Part shown: piece after piece, positions 53,731 through 62,800 of the stretch | How positions within the stretch are numbered: the first letter of the stretch is position 1 | How the letters are laid out: each line of letters starts with the position of its first letter | Origin: Pseudoalteromonas luteoviolacea H33-S | Lineage (GTDB): Bacteria; Pseudomonadota; Gammaproteobacteria; Enterobacterales; Alteromonadaceae | Reading direction: 5' to 3' | DNA: 64,000 bases | NCBI RefSeq assembly: GCF_001625695.1 | Contig: NZ_AUXY01000133.1 | Coordinates: 186,001 to 250,000 of the forward strand | The notes under the pieces: generated by a model | What the model saw: only the letters and a program-made list of their open reading frames with translations | What the model was told of the DNA's origin: nothing | Databases searched by the model: none | Made by a program: the position numbers and the translations under genes

Positions 53731-53894
53731 ATCAGCATTTCTTACACTTTGGTTTTTCAGCACTAGTTCATTAGTTCATTTCATCCTCGCTCATCAAGCA
53801 AGACGCAGACCCGCACCGCTTCTTCTTTTGTTTAGGTTAATTTAACCAAGCAGCGCATTGGTATGCTCATAAATAACATTAATAAGGTAATCTC

Positions 53895-56800
53895 ATGACT
53901 TTTAAGTCTCGTAGTCAATCACTTATCTCAGGCAATGGGAAGGGGTTAAGTCAAACCGCACGGCAGATCCCCGAGCTTTCCAGTGAGTTTTTCAGTATCG
54001 AACCGCGTACAATTGAACTGTGGTTATCATATTTATCAACTGTAGCTGAGCAAACTCAGTTTATTGGTCAAGCCACTTGGAAGCCGGTGCAAAGTTGGTA
54101 CAAGGTATTGCCTGATGCTGACAAATTTGCTGCTTTGGCTAAGTTAATCGCTTCAGGGCAGGGTGATGAACTCACCGTGCAAATTGCAAGTCGTCCTGAT
54201 CTGGCGCTACTACTGACGTTTGTTGATTTGCTACAGCATACTCAGCAGCAATTTAACGATTTTGTACAGCGCCATCTTGATCATTATTATCGTGACGTTT
54301 TGGGATTTGAATTATTGGCAGCCACTCCAGACTCAGCCCATGTTCTAATCGAGCTCAATGAGGTTGATTCTTTGACCTTACAGCCGGGCACTCAGTTTGA
54401 TGGTGGTAAGGATGATGACGGTGCAGATCGTGTGTATCAGTTGGCACAGCCAAGCGCGATAAATCGAGCTGTGGTGGATACAGTAACGACGGTTAATAAA
54501 GCTAACTACAATAGCGGTGTGCAAATTTGTCGTAATGTTTTACTGGATACTGAGCAGGGCATTAAGCTTGAAAATAGCGCGATGACATTTGGTGACAACG
54601 TAACGTCGCCAGAGCAAGCGTCTGTTCAAATAGGATTCAAAATTGCGTCACAAGACTTATTTTTAAGCAGTGGTCAGCGCATTATTACGCTGCGTTTTTC
54701 TACCGATGAATTTGGTGAAAGCCCAATAGATTTATCCCTTTGGTTAGACAGTTTTGATATCTGGCTCAGTACCGCAGAAGAAGCCGTGCAATTGGACCCT
54801 GCGCAGTTAACACTCAATGGTGAGAATGAGTTGGTTATTCATGTTGATGAGTTATTTGCGCCGATTGCGCCAGTATCAGACATCATGATTGGTCAAGATA
54901 AAACCTTACCTTATATTGCATTTATACTGAAGCAATCCAAATACGATGCCTTATATGCGCTGGATCTTGAAAAGCGCCAAGAAGCATTGGCAAATTTGAC
55001 CGTCAGTGATATTCAAGAAGTGCGCATGGCGGTGACTGTACTTGGCGCCAGTGGCCTGATAGCCAACAATGGCATTGGCTTTTTAGATACAACCAAACCT
55101 TTTGAACCGTTTGGCTATTCTCCTCAGTTAGCCGACAAGTTTGAGTTCACTCACCCTGAGCTTTTGTGCAAACGTGTTACCCGAGCCAGCATTGAATTTA
55201 ATTGGATCGGCAGGCCAACAGATTTCGATAGTCACTACCAAACTTACTTGTCATATAAAAATATCACCACACCGCCAGCAGATCCGCTTCAGGCTGCTGA
55301 AGAGTCTTGGCCAAGAAACCAAGTGATGATTTCACAATCGGATGAAACTTATCCAAGTGACGAACATAAAGTGGTGGCGGATCTGTTTTATAACGACACG
55401 GTATGGCAACTGAGTAATGAGGAACTGACGTCGCAAGAGCAGACCCTGGTAGCCAATGACAGTGCCAACACCTTACCTGATGTCGTCAATAATATCGCAA
55501 CAAATCGCTTGGTGTTTAGTTATGATGATGACAATGGTGAAACAGATTATTTATCTTTGCCATTTAATTTGACACAGGCGAAACATTGGCCTAAATGGTA
55601 TACATTAGCGCTTTCAAATCAAGACTTTGGTCATCCGCAGTATATCAAGGTTGCTGAATATTATGCGTTCCAAAATAGTGTTAAACTGGCAAATTGGGAC
55701 CCTGCAGATGGCGACTTTATGCCAACGCAGGTGCCAGAGCCTTACACACCCTTATTAGATTCCGTTAAATTACATTATCGCACGCAAAGTATTTCACGGG
55801 CGCAAAGAACAGCCATCGGGAACTCAATTTGGATTGAGCATATTTCACCCATTGGTAGACAGCTACAAATATTAGAAAACCAAAACACGGTTCACTTATT
55901 GCCGCAAATCGACGATTTAGGGTATTTATACATTGGCCTTGGGACGCTACCAACGCCTGGGCAATGTAGTGTGTTATTTCAACTTGAAGCCGTTGATGGG
56001 TTTAACTTTAGTGACTCTCCAGAATTTAAATGGGAATACTACAATCAAGGTCAGTGGCACCACTTTAGCAGAGAAGACTCCCAAGGAAGTGGTGAAGAAG
56101 GGCGGATCTTACAAGACAATACCTATGATTTATTAGATTCTGGGATCATTATCTTCTCTTTACCGGAATTTGATTTAGACGATCAATTTAACCAAGACGG
56201 CAAGGTTTGGATAAGAGCCGTGATTGACTCGGATGTGTTGCAAGATAAATATGTAACTCCCATCTATTCAAAGCTAAAAGGTGTGTATGCTCAGGCCGTG
56301 CAAGTCACATTAAACTCAACTGAACATGCGCAATCTCATTATTTGAAACCACTCGAAGCGGGCAGTATCAGTAAGCTTACGGTCACCGATCCGCTCATCG
56401 CGTCGATTGAACAGCCTTTTGAAAGCTTTGGTGCCAAGGTAAAAGAAGATGATAGCCGACTGTATCGCAGAGTGAGTGAACGTTTAAGGCACAGAGACAG
56501 ACTTTTAACTGGCTGGGACTATGAGCACTTTGCCTTACAAGCGTTTCCCGAGTTGCACTCTGTGAATGCATACCAAACAGAAAAAGGCGTGAATATCACC
56601 GTGATCCCGCTTAATCATGATGTTGACATTTTACAGCCTAAAGTACCGCGTTACTTAATGCGCAAAATACAAGATGAAGTTGAAGCGCGCTGTGCACCTT
56701 ATCTTAATGTAAAAGTTGAAGACCCAACGTATATCGAAGTACAACTTGAGGTCATCATTCAAATAGATCCAAGGTTTGATATTCAATCCACGGTTATAGA

Positions 56801-57107
56801 GCTCAATGATTTGATTGTCGATACTTTAACACCTTGGAATAAACCGGATGCTGAGTTGTCGCAAACCATTTTCCTCGCAGATGTAGCGCAGGCTTTAGAA
56901 GCTCACCAAGCTGTGAATATGGTACAGGTCATACGAGGCATGAAAGTCGGTGAAAATATTAAGCACTATGCTCAAATTTCGCCGAATGATAACAGCGAAA
57001 TTCTGGTACCGACTCGCAATCATAAAATCTCATTGACCAATGTTGACGGTGATGTATTTGAAGGGATCGGTAAGTGGAAAATTCAGCATAACTTTGTTGT
57101 GCAGTAA
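53895..57107 (+). CDS. Baseplate component (Afp11-like, gpJ type)
   Basis: 1070 residues. The C-terminal ~150 residues carry the baseplate-J-like segment: EDDSRLYRRVSERLRHRDRL and GWDYEHFALQAFPELHSVN, then LEVIIQIDPRF. Such proteins are the main wedge of the baseplate. The rest of the long N-terminal part is alpha/beta without a known motif. 164 gene-free bases precede it, without an identifiable PAAR frame. RBS is AAGGTAA. Confidence 0.88.
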   Translation: MTFKSRSQSLISGNGKGLSQTARQIPELSSEFFSIEPRTIELWLSYLSTVAEQTQFIGQATWKPVQSWYKVLPDADKFAALAKLIASGQGDELTVQIASRPDLALLLTFVDLLQHTQQQFNDFVQRHLDHYYRDVLGFELLAATPDSAHVLIELNEVDSLTLQPGTQFDGGKDDDGADRVYQLAQPSAINRAVVDTVTTVNKANYNSGVQICRNVLLDTEQGIKLENSAMTFGDNVTSPEQASVQIGFKIASQDLFLSSGQRIITLRFSTDEFGESPIDLSLWLDSFDIWLSTAEEAVQLDPAQLTLNGENELVIHVDELFAPIAPVSDIMIGQDKTLPYIAFILKQSKYDALYALDLEKRQEALANLTVSDIQEVRMAVTVLGASGLIANNGIGFLDTTKPFEPFGYSPQLADKFEFTHPELLCKRVTRASIEFNWIGRPTDFDSHYQTYLSYKNITTPPADPLQAAEESWPRNQVMISQSDETYPSDEHKVVADLFYNDTVWQLSNEELTSQEQTLVANDSANTLPDVVNNIATNRLVFSYDDDNGETDYLSLPFNLTQAKHWPKWYTLALSNQDFGHPQYIKVAEYYAFQNSVKLANWDPADGDFMPTQVPEPYTPLLDSVKLHYRTQSISRAQRTAIGNSIWIEHISPIGRQLQILENQNTVHLLPQIDDLGYLYIGLGTLPTPGQCSVLFQLEAVDGFNFSDSPEFKWEYYNQGQWHHFSREDSQGSGEEGRILQDNTYDLLDSGIIIFSLPEFDLDDQFNQDGKVWIRAVIDSDVLQDKYVTPIYSKLKGVYAQAVQVTLNSTEHAQSHYLKPLEAGSISKLTVTDPLIASIEQPFESFGAKVKEDDSRLYRRVSERLRHRDRLLTGWDYEHFALQAFPELHSVNAYQTEKGVNITVIPLNHDVDILQPKVPRYLMRKIQDEVEARCAPYLNVKVEDPTYIEVQLEVIIQIDPRFDIQSTVIELNDLIVDTLTPWNKPDAELSQTIFLADVAQALEAHQAVNMVQVIRGMKVGENIKHYAQISPNDNSEILVPTRNHKISLTNVDGDVFEGIGKWKIQHNFVVQ

Positions 57108-57129
57108 ATCAATTCAGTAATTAAAGCAG

Positions 57130-57171
57130 CGTTAAACCCATAAAGCGTTTCACAGTCTTGAGGGTTTGACG
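57130..57171 (+). other. Stem-loop between Afp11- and Afp12-like genes
   Basis: A 10-bp stem with one G-T pair (57130-57139 with 57162-57171) and a 22-base loop, without a T run. Confidence 0.35.
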
Positions 57172-57208
57172 TCATCTCCCATATCGACTTACTTTCCAAA
57201 GGAAAATC

Positions 57209-59881
57209 ATGGAAACCAATGCACTGAAAATTGCTTCAGATGCCTTGTTGCACTCTGGGCAAAACCTAGATGAGCTGCGAGAACAAGGTATTGCGCAATT
57301 ACAAAAGCTCGCGCCAGAGACTTGGAGCGATCACAACGTATTTGATCCGGGCATTACCTTACTTGAAGTACTGGCCTTTGTGCTTTCGGACCTCAGTTAT
57401 AAGCTTAATTATTCCGTTGAAGATTTAACCACGCCAGCGCCAGATGAAGCGTCTGCGGTGACACAGTTTTTACCATCAGAGCAAGTCATGTTCAGCCACT
57501 GTGTCACGCTTGCGGATTACCGACGATTATTACTCGATATTCCGAGTGTAAAAAACATCACGATAACTGTGCGTGATGAGGGTCAAAGCGGCGCGATTAT
57601 GTTTGATCTAGTCGTACAGCCTGTGCCAAATAGCCCCGTATCAGAAGAAAGCCTGCGCCACCAAGTCCATAGCGCGTTTGCTAATGCGCGATGTGTGACA
57701 CATCAGCTTGGCAACATTGAGTTTTATAAGTCGGTACCTGTGCATTTGGGTATGAACCTTGTGCTCCAAGATGCAGAAGACTTGGTACAAGTCATGGCTG
57801 ATATTCTGAGTAAAGTGGCGCTTGAAATTTCACCTAATTTACCGCGTTACTCAGGGGAGCAACTGCGAGAAAAGGGCATGTATGTTGAAGATGTCTATGT
57901 TGGGCCATCACTAAAGCATGGCTTTATTTTGGACAATGACTTAGAAAATACGCCCGTTAAAAAACATTTGTATAGCTCAGATATTTTAGATGCGCTGCGC
58001 AATCACCCTAACATTGAGCAAATAGAAGAGTTTCGATTTATTGTAGGCAGTGGCTCGCAACCGGGTTATGACTACTGGCAGGTTGAAATACAAGATTTAG
58101 AGCCCGAGTCAGTCAATTTAGCCCCTGAGCTTGGCTTTTTGAGTGAGCAGTTTTTTGATGCCATTTCAATCGTAATTGAAGACCAGAGTTATGTACTTGA
58201 TGACCAGGAAGTTGAGCAAATAAAGCAATTGGTCAGTGAATACATTTTGGAGCAATCCACAGATAGCATTACTCAGGTGCTTGCTGAAACTGAAGACTAT
58301 TTATCATTAAGCCAATATCGCTCTTTGCAGCATGAGCTACCAAAAGTGTATGCCGTTGCAGATCAATCACTAAGCCGAGATATCGACTCAGAACAAAAAG
58401 CACAGCTACTGCAATTTAAAGGGTACTTGCACCTTTTCGATCAAATATTAGCTGATCAGCACAAGCAACTAGATGTACTGCCACATATTTTAGCGTTACC
58501 GCAGTGCGCACATTTTGAACGCCTAGGCCAAATAATGGATCGCATGCTCGCCAGTGAAGCGCTGTCACAAGCTTTACTTGATGAATTTTGGCACCGAGTA
58601 ACGCAGTTGCCACATACTCAGTTGAGTCAAGCTGTTACGGGAATAAGTGGCGTTAATCACTTGGTAAAACAAGTACTAGAGGATTATGCGCAAAGTGGCT
58701 TACAGCAACAATTAGAAGCCGATTTTTCTGTTGCTCAACTGACACGCTTAAATGACAGCCTAGCGCATTTGTTGGCGCGATTTGCGGTTAAGCTACCGAA
58801 TGCCAACTTGCTGAAGTATCGAGAGGTTTTTGGTTTTTATGTTCATGTCATAGGTGCCTGCCACCAAGATCCAAATGTTCAAGAAGACCTACTATTGCGC
58901 TTGGTGCTGTTACGTCAGTACATTGATAAGTGTCGATTATTGACCGAAGTTGGCTTACTGGGGGAAAACCGTTGTCGTGGCTTCGACTATTTATCCAAGG
59001 AACCCAAAACGGACCATCTTGCAAGTTTAAGCCGCTTAATTATGCGTAACCTTGGCTTTTCGCACCAAGGACAAATGCCACTGGCAACCCATAACAGAGA
59101 AAGTTTCTACCTACTTGAAAGCGACTTGCTCACCAGCGCCACAACAGGGCACTTGTATTGTGTATTGCCGAATTGGACAACTAGACTGCAAAACCCAGCA
59201 TTTAGGGTGTTAGTTGAAAGTCAGGTTGCTAAGCACAGGCCGCTGCATTTATCCGCTGAGTGTATTTGGCTCACGCGAGAGCAAATGAGTTTATTTGAGC
59301 GCTTGTATTTTGGGTGGCTCAATTTCTATGGTCAGGCGCAACGTGAACGATTTGCAGATGGGCAAGCACATATTGCCAGTGTTGCACAAGATATTGGTGG
59401 CCTGCTCGAGACTTTGGCGATATCTGATCCACAAGACATGATTAAGCTCATTATCAATTATGTGCTTGCAAAACCTCATGGAATGGAAGTACTTGAAGCA
59501 TACCTGATACAGATATTATCTGAATATGCCAGCGAACCACTCCCAGAAGACATCGCAATAGACGAGCAAACATACGCTTTAGTCCATGCTGCTGTTACGC
59601 GCATAATTAGCGACAACAGTGCGCTTTACCCAGATGGTTTTAGTGCTGACCAAGTACTTTATTTAGCAACACAGCTTTGCATTGACCACATTTGTACACC
59701 CAATGCATTTGCACAATCAAACAATACCAGGTTTACGGTTGGGTATTCACCACTGCCGTTTCTTAAACCCATTTTGCCTGTGTCTTTTTCACAAATTAAC
59801 TCAAACACCGCGGTGGTTTCGAAATTTATCGTGGCAACCAGCGTGCCAAATCGTATAGATCCTGAAGGAAACGAAGAATGA
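57209..59881 (+). CDS. Baseplate component (Afp12-like)
   Basis: 890 residues. The N-terminal segment SDHNVFDPGITLLEVLAF and ALSDLSYKL-like VLSDLSYKLNYS are typical of Afp12-like wedge proteins that pair with Afp11. The central and C-terminal parts are helical. AAAGGAAAATC is the ribosome site. Its stop overlaps the ATG of the large fibre (GAATGA), giving translational coupling. Confidence 0.87.
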   Translation: METNALKIASDALLHSGQNLDELREQGIAQLQKLAPETWSDHNVFDPGITLLEVLAFVLSDLSYKLNYSVEDLTTPAPDEASAVTQFLPSEQVMFSHCVTLADYRRLLLDIPSVKNITITVRDEGQSGAIMFDLVVQPVPNSPVSEESLRHQVHSAFANARCVTHQLGNIEFYKSVPVHLGMNLVLQDAEDLVQVMADILSKVALEISPNLPRYSGEQLREKGMYVEDVYVGPSLKHGFILDNDLENTPVKKHLYSSDILDALRNHPNIEQIEEFRFIVGSGSQPGYDYWQVEIQDLEPESVNLAPELGFLSEQFFDAISIVIEDQSYVLDDQEVEQIKQLVSEYILEQSTDSITQVLAETEDYLSLSQYRSLQHELPKVYAVADQSLSRDIDSEQKAQLLQFKGYLHLFDQILADQHKQLDVLPHILALPQCAHFERLGQIMDRMLASEALSQALLDEFWHRVTQLPHTQLSQAVTGISGVNHLVKQVLEDYAQSGLQQQLEADFSVAQLTRLNDSLAHLLARFAVKLPNANLLKYREVFGFYVHVIGACHQDPNVQEDLLLRLVLLRQYIDKCRLLTEVGLLGENRCRGFDYLSKEPKTDHLASLSRLIMRNLGFSHQGQMPLATHNRESFYLLESDLLTSATTGHLYCVLPNWTTRLQNPAFRVLVESQVAKHRPLHLSAECIWLTREQMSLFERLYFGWLNFYGQAQRERFADGQAHIASVAQDIGGLLETLAISDPQDMIKLIINYVLAKPHGMEVLEAYLIQILSEYASEPLPEDIAIDEQTYALVHAAVTRIISDNSALYPDGFSADQVLYLATQLCIDHICTPNAFAQSNNTRFTVGYSPLPFLKPILPVSFSQINSNTAVVSKFIVATSVPNRIDPEGNEE

Positions 59882-62800
59882 ACAAAGTCAGTGACCAAGA
59901 AGTGTTAGTCGAATGTGACCAAACATCCATAGTAACTAAGCGCAGCCGCGCTGAATTAATTGAAAAGTTTGACGACCTCAAAACGCCTACTGGGGATGAT
60001 TTTGAGTCACTCATTCGCTCCGGTTTTAACCAGGTAGATGACCCTATCGCTGTAGTGAAAAATGCAGATACACAGGAAATTGCCATCACGTCACCGTTAA
60101 CCGTCAGTCCTGATGGTGAGACTGAATGTTTTAGAGTCGATACCGATGCGGTAAAAATTAGTCATGATGTGGTTGTGTCTGCATCAGACAGTGAAAGTAA
60201 TGTATTGACTGCTGACGCACAAAGTGTCTCCATTTACGACAAAGTCGAAGTGCTCCCTGAGGCTGAAGAGGTGTTACGTGTTACAGGTAGTGCTAAGTTA
60301 ACTCAAGGCATCAAGTCGCAAACTGCGGATATTAATCAGCACTTAAGAGCAGGTGCGTTGTCTGTCAGCAAAGGGACAATAAAAACATTGGAAGCGGGCT
60401 TGGATGATGATGACAATCCAAAAGTCACGGCTTATGGTGATGTTGAAGTAAACGCCGATGTTAACGTTGCAGGCAATGTTCAAGCACACTCTATCTCTGT
60501 GACAAATGACATTAGCATGAGCGGTAATACTTCAACGCAAATGTTATCGGTCGAGGAGCGTACCATGCTACTCGGTGAACTTAGTGCGCAAAATGCAATC
60601 TTTGCAGGGCATGTAGAAGCACCTATGTTAGGGGTTGGTTTAGATGAAAACAGCACCTTGGCGAAACTGCACATCGGCAAGCGCTCATCAGATACCAGCG
60701 ATTTATTCCGAGTTGATGACCTAAACCAAGACAATACGCCATTTATTATTAACCCAGAAGGTAAAGTGGGTGTGGGTACCAGTGTGCCTAGAGCGCGCTT
60801 CCATGTTGCGGACTCGGTGTTAGTTGGACAAGATAAAGACCACCCACACATTGCATTAAATGAAGATGGGCATGCACATTTCTCTGGCACTGTGCGCATA
60901 GAGCAAGTAGCGGACGTTGCAGGTAATTTGAACGTAGAAAGTGATGCGCATATTGATGGGGTGTTGTCGATTGGCGCTGAAAGCCCCAATGCGAAGGTGG
61001 ATATTCAAGCCGGTAGCGGAGACTTACTGAATATTGGCGATGGCAATACGAATTTAGTTAAAGTCACTAATATGCCGCTTTCGGGTGAGCAGTCAATCAA
61101 TATGTTTGCACATACATATATTGCAGATGACTTAACTGCCGCGGGGCAAGTGAACGCACAGACAGCGCAGATTGCGGCTACGTTAACGGCTGGCAGCACG
61201 GAGCTTAACGATCTAACGATTAGTCAAGATGCTCAAATTAACGGGCAAACACGCACACGTCAGTTGCAAGTAGGTGAAACACCTAGCACACCTGTGCAAA
61301 CAGATGCCGGTGCGCTTATCAACACGACGCTTGATGTAAAAGATCACGCTACGTTTAATTCAATCCATGCAAGCGACAGTATCATCACTGACACGCAGCT
61401 TAGCGCACGCGAGGGTGTTGTAAAGGATAATCTCACCGTGGGTGAGCAAGCGGTTAACTCAGCAGCAACACTTACGGTAAAAAGCACGGCGGTAAATGAG
61501 CCATCGTTACTTGTGGCTGACAAGGAAGGAAATCCATTACTGCGTATTGACAATGATCAGGCCGTGATGGGCAGCGCAGCGCAAGACCAAACATTGACTG
61601 TAAAAGGCAACATTATAACGCCAGAACTCACGGTATCTGATGAGGCGACTATTCATCAAGCTGACGTCAGTGAGCATGTGGTTATCGCATCGAGTGCTTT
61701 ACAAAGTGATTGGACGACGGGGGCGAAATTGGGCGTACTGGCGCATAATGGACAGCCACAAAGTGTCGACATCAGTTATTTTGATGGGCTTAACACTACG
61801 TCTGTTATTAATGCAACGGGCAAGCAGATTGGTTTATTCCAATCAAGTCCTCAGCAAAGCCTACATGTTGGCGAAAATGCGCTGTTTGATAAAGATATCA
61901 CGGCACTCAAAGGCGTTTATGTCGCCAATGAAAGCAGTGAGTTTGGCGGTTTTAGCGCGTCGTTAATGCACACCCAAGTGGGCAGCGAGCAAAAATCTGC
62001 CAATTTTGATGTGTATGGTAATTCACAGTTATTCGGTGAGTTTTCCATCGTTGAAAACGAACATGTGGCAGTGAACTTTGCGAGTAGCCAGTTGGCATTA
62101 ACTCAGTTATCTGAAACTCCTGTATTTAAAATTACTAACCCAGCGCAAGATGCAGAAATATTGGCCGCTGCGGGTCAACTTGCCATTAATCAAGCAATTC
62201 CAACAGATGGCGTTAACTTCGCAGTCACAGGTCTTGCTAATATTACAGGCCAACTAGCCATTAAAGATACAGGCACCGCCTTAACGGTGGATGGCAAATC
62301 TAAATTAATGGGCCATGCTGAGCTAAAAAATGGCATGCACGTCAGCGTGACCAATAACTCTGGTGACGTACAACGAGCGGCGTTATTTGTCGCGGGGCAG
62401 TCACAATTAGAGGGAGAGCTCCTTGTTTCAGACGATGTACATCTGGACGCTGATCTGATCGTTGATGGCAACAGTGACATTAAATCAAACCTGCAGGTGG
62501 GGCGCAGTACTCAGCTAGGAGAGAATTTATCTGTCGCAGGTGAACATTATGCTGGTGGCAGTGTAGAAATTGAGGGCACAGAAGGTCGGGATGCACTGAC
62601 TGTAAATAACGATGCCAGCTTTAGAACAGACGTCAATGTTGCGGGCAACTTGTCTTTGGCACCATACCAAGCCACTGCGAGAGTGCACATCTGTGAAACG
62701 GATCAACAAGCACTTCGTATTGATGATCCTAGCGGCGCTGCACAACTGGTATTCAGTCATGGGAACCTAGGCCTGGGTGTTGAACGCCCAGATTATATTC

